This document shows, piece by piece, positions 34,083-42,190 of a stretch of DNA of 63,402 bases. The notes under the pieces are model-generated. The model was not told the origin of the DNA. It did not search any database and saw only the letters and a list, made by a program, of their open reading frames with translations. This stretch comes from an uncultured Methanobrevibacter sp. (GTDB taxonomy: Archaea; Methanobacteriota; Methanobacteria; Methanobacteriales; Methanobacteriaceae): assembly GCF_900314615.1 (NCBI RefSeq), contig NZ_OMWA01000008.1:1-63402 (forward strand), written 5' to 3'. Each line of letters starts with the position of its first letter. Position 1 is the stretch's first letter. Both the position numbers and the translations under genes were made by a program.

Positions 34083-35072
34083 ATGTTAGACATTAATTCA
34101 GAACACGGATACAATAAATATACATTAAAGGAATTCGAATTCGAGAACGGTACTGTTCTTAACGATGTTCAGGTTGAGTATACCACTCGAGGAAATCCTG
34201 TGTATGATGATGACGGAAATATAATCAATGCAGTAATATATTGCCATAGGTTTAATGGAAATTATGCTTCAATTGATAATTTTTACTCAGCAATAGGACC
34301 TAATGGTATTTTTTATGATTATAACTTCTTTTTTATTTCAATAACTTCTTTAGGTTTTCCTGATTCATGCTGTCCTTCAACAACAAATTTAAAATATGAT
34401 TTTCCTAAATATACCATTCTGGATCGTGTAAACTTTAAAAGAAAATTTCTGGCTGAAAAATTCAATATTTCCAAAGTAATGGGAGTTAGTGGTGACGGTG
34501 TTGGAGGATATGAAGCATATGCGTGGGCATGCGAATATCCTGATGAAATGGAATTCATAATTGTTGTGGGAAGTTCTTTTAAAACTAATAGTTACAGATA
34601 TATTGCCTCCAGAGTAATGGAAGCTATGATTGAGTCATCCGATGCATATTATGATGAGTTATACAGTGAATCCTTGTCTAGAATTATGGTGTCAATTAAC
34701 AGGTTGATTTATTCGCAATATTTTTCAAAAAGGACTCTTCAGAATTTTTCCCGTGATGAAATTGACGTATTAATGGATGATTTTGTTGATAATGGTCTGT
34801 TTGTGGACATTTATGATTTTAAATTCAGGAATGATGCTGTTCTAAACTATGATGTGGAAGACAAACTGGAAAATATTAAAGCAAAATCATTAATCATCAG
34901 CCCTTCGGATGATATGTATTTCACACCGGAATTTGATGTAGATCCATTAAAAGGCAAAATCGAAAACTTAAAAACTTTCATTTATGATTCAAAAATAGAC
35001 TATGTGCACAATGATGATTTTTCAATTTTTGATGATTTGCTGGTGGAATTTTTAGAGGAATTTAAAAAATAG
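34083..35072 (+). CDS. Alpha/beta hydrolase paralogue lacking the nucleophile (pseudoenzyme)
   Basis: The 329-residue protein aligns along its whole length with the hydrolase at 32757. The nucleophile elbow GNSMGG is GDGVGG here, with Gly139 in place of the serine. The acid position is kept (D276/D277), and the histidine position falls on Tyr307, with a His two residues later. All surrounding structural blocks (FEFENGTVLNDV, KFLAEKF, EYPDEMEF) are conserved and the frame is clean, so this is a maintained gene rather than a decaying one. AGAGGT precedes the ATG. A binding or regulatory role is likely (inference). Confidence 0.75.
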   Translation: MLDINSEHGYNKYTLKEFEFENGTVLNDVQVEYTTRGNPVYDDDGNIINAVIYCHRFNGNYASIDNFYSAIGPNGIFYDYNFFFISITSLGFPDSCCPSTTNLKYDFPKYTILDRVNFKRKFLAEKFNISKVMGVSGDGVGGYEAYAWACEYPDEMEFIIVVGSSFKTNSYRYIASRVMEAMIESSDAYYDELYSESLSRIMVSINRLIYSQYFSKRTLQNFSRDEIDVLMDDFVDNGLFVDIYDFKFRNDAVLNYDVEDKLENIKAKSLIISPSDDMYFTPEFDVDPLKGKIENLKTFIYDSKIDYVHNDDFSIFDDLLVEFLEEFKK

Positions 35073-35086
35073 TTGTTAAAGCTAGA

Positions 35087-36001
35087 TTAACTAGCGTTTA
35101 ACATATGTTCAACTGCTTTTCTGGATTTGTCTGCAACTTCTTTAGGCAGGACAATCCTAGGTTCTTCATTAACAAGCGCATCCCTTACTTTTTCCAGAGT
35201 ATGCAGTTTCATTGTTTTGCATATTGCTCCTTCGAGGAGTGGATAAAGCTTTTTGCCTGGAACTTCCGCATTAATTCTGGTAATCATGTCAACTTCTGTT
35301 CCTATAATGAATTCCTCTTTATCACTTTCTGCAATGTATCTTAACATGCCTCCGGTTGACATCACCTTATCTGAAGCATTCTGAACTTTCATATCACATT
35401 CAGGGTGACAAATAACTTCGGCATTAGGGTGCTGCTCTCTTTTAAGTTCAATATCTTCAACATGGAATAATCTGTGAACATAACAGTGGCCGTCGGAAGG
35501 GACATGTATTATTTCTTTGTCAAGCTTTTCAGCTACATGATTTCCTAAATTTTTATCAGGTCCGAATAGAATTTTATCATGAGGCAAGCTTTCTGTAACT
35601 TTTACTGCATTTGCTGAAGTACATAAAGTATCTGCATGCTGTTTGGCTTCAGCAATACTGTTTACATATAAAATAACTCCTGCATCAGGATGTTCTTTTT
35701 TAGCTTCGAGTAAAACGTCTTCAGGTAGCATATGTGCCATAGGACATTCTGCTTCTAATGTTGGGATGACGATTTTTTTGTCAGGGTTTAATATAAAAGC
35801 TGTTTCCGCCATAAAGTCAACGCCACAGAAAATCACTAAATCCTTATCGTCAATTTCGGATGCTTTTATGCATAATTCCAAGGAGTCCCCAAGAAAATCT
35901 GCAATATCCTGAATTTCTTTAGGCTGGTAATTGTGTGCTAAAATAATTGCATTTTTTTCTTCTTTTAACTTTAAAATTTCTTCTTGAAGATGATTACTCA
36001 T
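35087..36001 (-). CDS. nadA: Quinolinate synthase
   Basis: The 304-residue [4Fe-4S] enzyme condenses iminoaspartate with dihydroxyacetone phosphate to quinolinate, the first committed NAD ring. The three cluster cysteines are in FCGVDF, the CHPECD region and GAICKTM. AHNYQPKEIQDIADFLGDS near residue 25 is the family hallmark. ATG 36001 is used because GGGTGAG is spaced seven bases before it; a GTG at 36010 is in frame but inferior. The start overlaps the mscS stop by eight bases. The next enzyme of the pathway, nadC, lies 1.7 kb away on the other strand. Confidence 0.92.
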   Translation of the reverse strand: MSNHLQEEILKLKEEKNAIILAHNYQPKEIQDIADFLGDSLELCIKASEIDDKDLVIFCGVDFMAETAFILNPDKKIVIPTLEAECPMAHMLPEDVLLEAKKEHPDAGVILYVNSIAEAKQHADTLCTSANAVKVTESLPHDKILFGPDKNLGNHVAEKLDKEIIHVPSDGHCYVHRLFHVEDIELKREQHPNAEVICHPECDMKVQNASDKVMSTGGMLRYIAESDKEEFIIGTEVDMITRINAEVPGKKLYPLLEGAICKTMKLHTLEKVRDALVNEEPRIVLPKEVADKSRKAVEHMLNAS

Positions 36002-36749
36002 TTGTCTCACCCATTGTAATATATTTTCTAATGTCGTTTGTAATTATTATTTTATATTTGTCTTTATTATTATAATCTTTTACCCAAAAAGATACTTTAA
36101 CTTTGCTTTGTTTAAAACTTATCTCTCTTGCAAAAACGGCGGGTTTCGGATTTTCAGCTATATCATCATAACTTTTCATTTTTGCTATGATGTAGTCTTC
36201 AAAATCCTCAACATCTATATTTAAAGGCAATCCTGTAAGAATATCTACTCTATACTTTTCAGGAGGTTTGTACTGAAGATAATAATCGTTTGTCAATGTG
36301 GAGTTGGGAACATGACTTTTAACGCCCAAATCATCCACAATAACGGTTGATCTGAGTGAAATCCTTTCAACGTATCCTTTTTGCCCGTCAACTTCAATGG
36401 TATCTCCAACTTTGATACTTTTTCCAATAATTAATATGATTCCTGAAAACAAATTGGAAATGATGTCTTTGGCCGCAAAACTCACGGCTATACCTACAAT
36501 ACCTAAACTTAATAGAGTTCCTGCAAGATTGATTCCGAAGAACTGCAATATAACCATCAAAGCAATGAAATAAATGATGTAATTGATTATGTCTCGGATA
36601 AGATAAATTACAGTCATGTTTTCATGAAATCTCTTCATCCTGTTCATTGAAAATGCAATCAGCCTTGTAATGACTGAGGTGACTATAATTACAATCAGTA
36701 TAGAAACAAGAATCCTTGCCGGGTCGTCAATAAGTGTTGGAACGTTCAT
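35994..36749 (-). CDS. MscS-family mechanosensitive channel
   Basis: The 251-residue small-conductance channel has three N-terminal membrane helices. The pore-lining third helix is glycine/alanine-rich (GTLLSLGIVGIAVSFAAKD near 85-103), and the MscS beta-domain follows (VGDTIEVDGQKGYVERISLRST). It releases solutes during osmotic downshock. ATG 36749 is preferred over TTG 36767, which would overlap rnz. It sits between rnz and nadA in one operon. Confidence 0.88.
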   Translation of the reverse strand: MNVPTLIDDPARILVSILIVIIVTSVITRLIAFSMNRMKRFHENMTVIYLIRDIINYIIYFIALMVILQFFGINLAGTLLSLGIVGIAVSFAAKDIISNLFSGIILIIGKSIKVGDTIEVDGQKGYVERISLRSTVIVDDLGVKSHVPNSTLTNDYYLQYKPPEKYRVDILTGLPLNIDVEDFEDYIIAKMKSYDDIAENPKPAVFAREISFKQSKVKVSFWVKDYNNKDKYKIIITNDIRKYITMGETNE

Positions 36750-36756
36750 GTTATCA

Positions 36757-37656
36757 TCATAATTCAATATTCATAAAGTCATAAGCTATTTTAGTATTCT
36801 CAAAGCTTTCTTTTGCTTCTTTAAGCAATATTTTTGAAAATTCTCCATTGTAGCGAGTACTGATATGAGTCAATATCAGTTCTTTGCTGTTTGACTGATT
36901 TGCAATATATGCCGCATCTGCAGCAGTTGAATGTCCGTGTTCCAGTGCGTTTTCTTCATCTTCTCTTGAAAATGTGGATTCGTGAATTAAAATAGTACTG
37001 TCTTTTGCAAGTTCAATCATTTCTTCACATGGCCTAGTATCTCCGGAATAGGTAATTTTAATTCCTTTTCTAGGTTCTCCTAAAACCTGTTCCGGTTTTA
37101 TGATTTTACCGTTAACTTCAACTTCTTCTCCATTATGCAGGCGTCCAAAAGCAGGGCCGACCGGAATTCCAAGTTCAATAGCTTTTTCACGCAAAAATCT
37201 TGGTTTTTTCTTCTCTTCAATGGAATACGCCAATGACGGAACATTATGTCTGACTGACTGTGAGCGAATGATATATTCGTCAGTTTCTTCTATTATTTCA
37301 GTTCCGATTTCGATAAAATCGATTGGAAAGTCAAATTTGCAGTAACCAAAATTATAAATTGCATCTTTAACTTTACTTAATCCTCTCGGACCGTAAATTG
37401 TTAATTTTTCTTCTCTGTCCTGCAAGCCTAATGATTGAAGCAGTCCCGGAAGACCAAGGATATGATCTCCATGTAAATGACTTATAAATATTCTGGATAT
37501 CTTCATTGGACTTACTTTTGTGTGAAGCATTTGTCTTTGAGTTCCTTCACCGCAATCAAAAAGCATCACATCACCAAATGCCTTAAGTGCAATTGAAGGA
37601 TGATTTCTTTCCTTGGAATGGACTGCAGATGAAGTTCCTAAAAATATAATTTCCAT
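36757..37656 (-). CDS. rnz: Ribonuclease Z
   Basis: The 299-residue metallo-beta-lactamase endonuclease removes the 3' trailer from tRNA precursors. The zinc motif HLHGDH is at residues 60-65, with GDTRPCEE, HESTF and HSTAADA downstream; the exosite residues of a full-length RNase Z are present. GTGAT precedes the ATG. It is divergent from nadC across 68 bp. Confidence 0.92.
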   Translation of the reverse strand: MEIIFLGTSSAVHSKERNHPSIALKAFGDVMLFDCGEGTQRQMLHTKVSPMKISRIFISHLHGDHILGLPGLLQSLGLQDREEKLTIYGPRGLSKVKDAIYNFGYCKFDFPIDFIEIGTEIIEETDEYIIRSQSVRHNVPSLAYSIEEKKKPRFLREKAIELGIPVGPAFGRLHNGEEVEVNGKIIKPEQVLGEPRKGIKITYSGDTRPCEEMIELAKDSTILIHESTFSREDEENALEHGHSTAADAAYIANQSNSKELILTHISTRYNGEFSKILLKEAKESFENTKIAYDFMNIEL

Positions 37657-37724
37657 AATTTAATCACTTTTATATTTATAGAATTACTATATATTCATAA
37701 TTATATTAAATTTTAGGTGATTTT

Positions 37725-38546
37725 TTGGATAAGATTATTCAATATATGCTTGATGAAGATAAAGGATTCGGCGATATCACTTCTCAGGCTGTAGTAGATG
37801 AAAGTAAAGAAGTTAGTGCTCATATTGTTTCAAAAGATGAAGGGATTTTAGCCGGTATGAATATAATTCGTGAAGTATTTGAAGAGTTTGATGTTAATGT
37901 AAAATTCTGGATGAAAGACGGAGCCAAAATATCTAAAAATGATTTGCTGATGTCAGTGTGCGGAAATGCCAGAACAATTCTGCTTTTGGAAAGGACTGTT
38001 TTGAATCTGTCAATGAGGATGAGTGGTGTGGCAAGTGCTGCCAGTCATTATGTTGGGCTGGTTGAGGGATATGATGTAAGAGTTGCCGGAACACGTAAAA
38101 CTTCACCGGCTATTGCTAAATTTGATAAATATGCTCTTAAAGTGGGTGGTGCAGATACCCATAGATTCGCCCTGGATGATATGGTTTTAATTAAAGACAA
38201 TCATATTGTGGCCTGCGGCACTCCTTTGGAAGCACTTTTAAAAGCAAAGGAAAATGTCAGTTTTTCTAAAAAGATTGAAATTGAAGTGGAAACTTTGGAT
38301 GATGCTGTCGATTGTGTAAAAAACGGTGCAGATATAGTAATGCTTGATAACATGTCTCCCGAAGAAGTAAGTGATGTTATTGATAAGTTGAATGAGTTAA
38401 ATATTCGCCAGAATTCACTTATTGAAGTTTCAGGGGGCATTACTGAAGATACAATAGTTGACTATGCAAAACTGGGTGTTGACATAATATCTATAGGTGC
38501 TTTAACACATTCATCAAGAAGCCTTAACTTTAGCATGAAATTCTGA
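37725..38546 (+). CDS. nadC: Nicotinate-nucleotide pyrophosphorylase (quinolinate phosphoribosyltransferase)
   Basis: The 273-residue enzyme converts quinolinate and PRPP to nicotinate mononucleotide. The N-terminal EDKGFGDITS and the barrel motifs RVAGTRKT, LKVGGADTHRF, LIKDNH and EVSGGI are present. The start is TTG 37725, decided by AGGTGA seven bases upstream and the conserved N-terminus right after it; no ATG is suitable. Its stop abuts the convergent SNF2 stop. Confidence 0.93.
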   Translation: MDKIIQYMLDEDKGFGDITSQAVVDESKEVSAHIVSKDEGILAGMNIIREVFEEFDVNVKFWMKDGAKISKNDLLMSVCGNARTILLLERTVLNLSMRMSGVASAASHYVGLVEGYDVRVAGTRKTSPAIAKFDKYALKVGGADTHRFALDDMVLIKDNHIVACGTPLEALLKAKENVSFSKKIEIEVETLDDAVDCVKNGADIVMLDNMSPEEVSDVIDKLNELNIRQNSLIEVSGGITEDTIVDYAKLGVDIISIGALTHSSRSLNFSMKF

Positions 38547-40064
38547 TTACAATCTTAATTTCAATACATTTTTCAGCTCTTCATTGGTCATTTCAGTAAG
38601 GAATGTTTCATCATTGCTTATTGATTTGGCTGCCAGATCCTTTTTATGTTTGCTTATGGCATCAATTGTTTCTTCTAAGGTTCCTTTTGTAATGAATCTG
38701 TAAACCATCACGTCGTTTTCCTGACCTATTCTGTGAACTCTGTCGGTTGCCTGATTTTCAACTGCAGGATTCCACCATAAATCATAGTGAATAACATTTT
38801 GTGCCGCTGTCAAATTCAGACCTGTTCCACCAGTCTTGAGAGTTGCTACAAAAATCTTATAGTTTTTATCCTCCTGGAATGTATCTATGATTCTTGTTTT
38901 TTCTTCACGGGTCTGTGAACCGTGCAGGAAGAGTACCTCCTGCTTGAACTTCTTGGAAATCAGCTGCTGGATTAATTTACCCATTTCAACATATTGGGTA
39001 AATATTATTACCTTCTCGTCATTATCCAGTATGTTTTCCAAAATATTTACCAAAAGCTCCATCTTTCCGGATTCGCTTATTTTTGGATTTTTAATTGCTA
39101 AAAACTGTGCAGGATGATTGCAGGTCTGTTTTAGAGCAGTTAATATTTTAAGAATAATTCCTTTTCTTTGAATTCCTTTTGAATTTTCAATATCAAAGAA
39201 AATCTCCTCCAGGATCGCATTATACAATTTCACCTGCTTTTTGGACAATGTGCAGTAGATGTCATTGATGAATTTTTCAGGAAGTTCCTTTTTAATGTCG
39301 TCATCGGTTTTAAGACGCCTTAAAACAAAGGGTTTGGCTATTGTTCTCAGCTCATGAAGTGTCTCTTCATCTTCAAGTTTCTCAATAGGCATAACAAATT
39401 GCCGTTTAAAATCATCTTTTGTGGATAAGTATCCTTTATGAACAAAATCAAAGATTGACCAGTAATCCATCAGCTTATTTTCAATCGGAGTTCCTGTCAA
39501 AGCAATTTTGGTTGTTGCATTGACGCTTTTTATAGCCTTTGTCTGTTCAGTATTTGGATTTTTAATGTTTTGAGCTTCATCAATAACGCATAAAAGCCAT
39601 GTTTCATCTAAAAACAGGTCTAAATCTAGCCTTACTACTCCGTATGAGGTTAAAATAATATCATATTCCTCTAAAGGATATGTTCTGTTTGATCCGTGAT
39701 AAATATAATATGACAGTTCAGGTGTGAATTTTTTTATTTCATTTTCCCAGTTTGAGATTAATGTTGGCGGTACAATGATTAATGATGGTCTGTTTTCAAG
39801 TTTGTTTCGTTCTTTATAAAAGAGGATTGCTGCTAAAATCTGTATAGTCTTTCCAAGCCCCATATCATCAGCCAGTATGCATCCAAAGTGATATCTGATG
39901 TTTTGAATTAACCAGGAATAACCTATTTTCTGATATGGCCTTAATTCTCCGGTTAATGTGTCTGGCGGATTGTAAATTTTAGTTTCACTTATTAATTTCT
40001 TGAATTTTTTAAATTCTTTAGCGTTTAAATGATTTTTAACTAGTTTTTCTATGTCATCACTCAT
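38547..40064 (-). CDS. SNF2-family ATPase, core-only
   Basis: The 505-residue Swi2/Snf2 ATPase has Walker A DDMGLGKT near residue 67-73, the Walker B box DEAQ, motif III ALTGTPIEN and a C-terminal RecA domain ending with ATDRVHRIGQ. It is shorter than most prokaryotic SNF2 proteins, lacking the SWIM or DUF3670-type N-terminal region and consisting of the motor with a short leader. It probably remodels protein-DNA complexes; the target is unknown. It lies between nadC (convergent) and the Rpn gene (divergent). Confidence 0.85.
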   Translation of the reverse strand: MSDDIEKLVKNHLNAKEFKKFKKLISETKIYNPPDTLTGELRPYQKIGYSWLIQNIRYHFGCILADDMGLGKTIQILAAILFYKERNKLENRPSLIIVPPTLISNWENEIKKFTPELSYYIYHGSNRTYPLEEYDIILTSYGVVRLDLDLFLDETWLLCVIDEAQNIKNPNTEQTKAIKSVNATTKIALTGTPIENKLMDYWSIFDFVHKGYLSTKDDFKRQFVMPIEKLEDEETLHELRTIAKPFVLRRLKTDDDIKKELPEKFINDIYCTLSKKQVKLYNAILEEIFFDIENSKGIQRKGIILKILTALKQTCNHPAQFLAIKNPKISESGKMELLVNILENILDNDEKVIIFTQYVEMGKLIQQLISKKFKQEVLFLHGSQTREEKTRIIDTFQEDKNYKIFVATLKTGGTGLNLTAAQNVIHYDLWWNPAVENQATDRVHRIGQENDVMVYRFITKGTLEETIDAISKHKKDLAAKSISNDETFLTEMTNEELKNVLKLRL

Positions 40065-40328
40065 AATGGGGTCTCTTTATATTGATTTTGTATTTAACTT
40101 TGATTTTTTCTATTTTTAATTTTTTTCCTGTGATGTTATAATTTGTTTTCAGGTAATTCCTTAAATTCTATTTTTAACTTTTCAATTGTCTTTTTTGGCA
40201 TTATTTTTAGTGTTTGGATGTGTTGACATTGTTAAAAGTTTTTATAGGAGTTTTCATTGTTTTTTCAATGTAGGGAAGAAACAATTGTCTTGTCTCATAA
40301 AAATTGTTTTAATCATGTAATTTTTAAT

Positions 40329-40350
40329 TTAAAGCATTAAATTGCTTTAA
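40329..40350. promoter_or_regulatory. Inverted repeat just upstream of the rpn TATA box
   Basis: TTAAAGCA and TGCTTTAA form an 8-bp dyad with a 6-nt spacer, ending 15 bp before the TATA box. It could be an operator for an autoregulated gene, but this is unproven. Confidence 0.35.
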
Positions 40351-40364
40351 TTTCAAAGATTAAG

Positions 40365-40374
40365 TTTATATATT
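40365..40374 (+). promoter_or_regulatory. TATA box of the Rpn gene
   Basis: TTTATATATT lies 83-92 nt before ATG 40457. The predicted start near 40395 gives a leader of about 60 nt that includes GGTGAT. Confidence 0.5.
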
Positions 40375-40456
40375 TTGTCAATAAACTTATTAAATACAAA
40401 CATGTTTGATTTACTAATTTGACTAGTCGATATTAATTTAAAATTGGTGATATGAC

Positions 40457-41341
40457 ATGGATCGTGATGTTCACGATATTTTCGATGTTATCTTGAAAAT
40501 TATAGTGGCTACTTATCAAAGCCTATTTTTGAAGTATATGGGTGTTGATGAAGAGATTGAAGAAATTCTAAGCATTGAATTTACAAAATTAGATGGGAGT
40601 AAATTATTTTTGGATTTCTTGTGCTTGCTGAAAAATGGCACTCTATGCCATATTGAGTTTCAATTTCCCTATGCTAAATCTGATGATAATTATAGGTTTT
40701 TTGACTATAATATTACGGCAGAGGTTAGATATGGTAAACGTGTAGACACATATGTATTCAATTTCACATCCAAAAGAGATCATAAATCTGTTAAAATTGG
40801 TAAAACGAAAGAATTTTTGCCGATTCATTTCTATTTGGGTGATGTAGATTTTGAAAAATATCTTGAAAAAATTAATATAAAAGTAAAATCAAAAAAACAA
40901 TTAAGTTTTGATGAAGAAATTACATTGATGTTAATGCCAATATCTCAGGAGTTTTTAAGGGATGTGGATTTGCTTAAATGGGTTTCTGAGATTCTTCAGT
41001 TTGAAGAATTATTTGATGAAAGTAAATTTCAATTTGTTCAGGCTGTTATTCAGCTTGAAATTGAAAATTTTCTAAGTGTTGATGAACAAATGAAAATTAA
41101 AAAGGAGGTAAAAATGACTCCTCAGGCTCAAAGTGTGGTACTTCAAGCAATTAATGAAGTGAATACTAAAGTTTTGACTGAAAACAGTCAGAAAGCTAAA
41201 GCTGATGGTATTAAGGAAGGTATCAAGGAAGGTAAAGCTGATGGTATTGAAGAAATTGTTAAATCATTGAGGGATGATGTTGATTTGGAGTTGTTGTCCA
41301 AAAAGTCTGGTTTGACAATTGACGAGATTAAATCGTTATAA
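40457..41341 (+). CDS. Rpn-family PD-(D/E)XK nuclease (recombination-promoting nuclease/putative transposase)
   Basis: The 294-residue protein of the Rpn family has an N-terminal PD-(D/E)XK core with D53 in FLDFL and E67/Q69 in CHIEFQF. Helical linker residues 140-218 follow, then a C-terminal domain with repeated DGIKEG units and the usual ending LLSKKSGLTIDEIKSL. Bacterial Rpn proteins are DNA endonucleases linked to phage defence. GGTGAT is spaced five bases before ATG 40457. Codons 216-219 (KEVK) contain GGAGGT followed by an in-frame ATG at codon 220, a second translation start inside the gene. It stands alone with its own promoter. Confidence 0.82.
   Translation: MDRDVHDIFDVILKIIVATYQSLFLKYMGVDEEIEEILSIEFTKLDGSKLFLDFLCLLKNGTLCHIEFQFPYAKSDDNYRFFDYNITAEVRYGKRVDTYVFNFTSKRDHKSVKIGKTKEFLPIHFYLGDVDFEKYLEKINIKVKSKKQLSFDEEITLMLMPISQEFLRDVDLLKWVSEILQFEELFDESKFQFVQAVIQLEIENFLSVDEQMKIKKEVKMTPQAQSVVLQAINEVNTKVLTENSQKAKADGIKEGIKEGKADGIEEIVKSLRDDVDLELLSKKSGLTIDEIKSL
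41104..41109 (+). promoter_or_regulatory. Intragenic Shine-Dalgarno inside the Rpn gene
   Basis: GGAGGT is a full match to the 16S 3' end, with the final G of GGAGG five bases before the in-frame ATG 41114. It is a longer SD match than the gene's own GGTGAT and lies at optimal spacing. Confidence 0.65.
41114..41341 (+). CDS. Candidate intragenic short Rpn product (RpnS-like antitoxin)
   Basis: Initiation at ATG 41114 would produce a free 75-residue protein identical to the C-terminus of the nuclease (MTPQAQSVVLQ to the end). It contains the DGIKEG repeats and the terminal helix-turn-helix-like LSKKSGLTIDEIKSL. In bacteria, published work on Rpn proteins describes just such an internal product that blocks the full-length toxin. 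Here the evidence is the SD and the matching domain boundary; expression is not shown. Confidence 0.55.
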   Translation: MTPQAQSVVLQAINEVNTKVLTENSQKAKADGIKEGIKEGKADGIEEIVKSLRDDVDLELLSKKSGLTIDEIKSL

Positions 41342-41389
41342 ATATTTTAAAAATTTTCACAAAAAAAGAAAAATAGGATGATATTTAAT

Positions 41390-41965
41390 CTATTTTTTTA
41401 GTTTAATACCATCTTCAAATGCTTTTCCAACTACTTCTCCAACTAATCTGTATGTTTTTTCTATTGAATCATATGCAATTGGTTGCAATTTGTCCATAGA
41501 TACGTTTCCATCATCATCTAAAATTGATTCATCTGCACTAACATTAACTATTTCTGCGATGATGTGCATTTCACCTATGTCATTTTCATTCATTTCAAGC
41601 ACTTTGCATTCTGCTGTTAGAGGATATTCCGCAATTAACGGCGCATCTACATTTTCAGCTTTTAAAACTGTCACTTCAGCTTCTTCAATCTTATTGATAT
41701 TGTTGCCGGAGAATAATCCGAAGTAATCAGAAATGGCCATTGTGTCTTTTGTAGCATAGCTTACTGTGAATTCTTTTTTAGCTTTAATGTTTTTAAGGGT
41801 CTTTTTTTCTACTTCTGGAAGTCCGATGTTTATGGCAATATGTTTGGGTCCGCATTGGCCTCCCCAAGCAATATTCATTACGTTCGCATTTCCTTCTTCA
41901 TCATATGTTCCAATCATAAGGACTGGAAGTGGAGTTACAAAGCTTTCTTCGAAATTTTTTCTCAT
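41390..41965 (-). CDS. Flavin reductase-like FMN-binding protein
   Basis: The 191-residue protein of the flavin reductase/flavoredoxin family has the N-terminal PLPVLMIGTYDEEGNANVMN region and the FMN-binding stretch KEFTVSYATKD near residues 65-75. Length is typical. Such proteins in methanogens transfer electrons between reduced flavins or iron-sulfur partners; the partner is unknown. AAGGAGATG precedes the ATG. Confidence 0.85.
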   Translation of the reverse strand: MRKNFEESFVTPLPVLMIGTYDEEGNANVMNIAWGGQCGPKHIAINIGLPEVEKKTLKNIKAKKEFTVSYATKDTMAISDYFGLFSGNNINKIEEAEVTVLKAENVDAPLIAEYPLTAECKVLEMNENDIGEMHIIAEIVNVSADESILDDDGNVSMDKLQPIAYDSIEKTYRLVGEVVGKAFEDGIKLKK

Positions 41966-42190
41966 TTTTTCATCTCCTTTTTAGTATTATTTTTGATAAC
42001 ATGATTTAAATATTTTGGCATGCCTAAATAATTAAAAAATATTCATATATATATTCGACGCTTTTCATTTTAATATGGGTCAATATTCAGAATTTTTCAT
42101 GAAAATTCTATAAAAAACAAAGATTAATAATATAGTAAAATAATATATATTAAAGATAGAGAATTATATTTTCTTAAAAATGGTGATTTA

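Larger units (their letters stand above)
40065..40456. other. 392-bp intergenic region with the rpn promoter
   Basis: The region contains an 8-bp inverted repeat at 40329-40350, a TATA box at 40365-40374 and GGTGAT at 40446-40451 for the Rpn gene. The remainder is T-rich on the plus strand and shows no gene. Confidence 0.5.
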
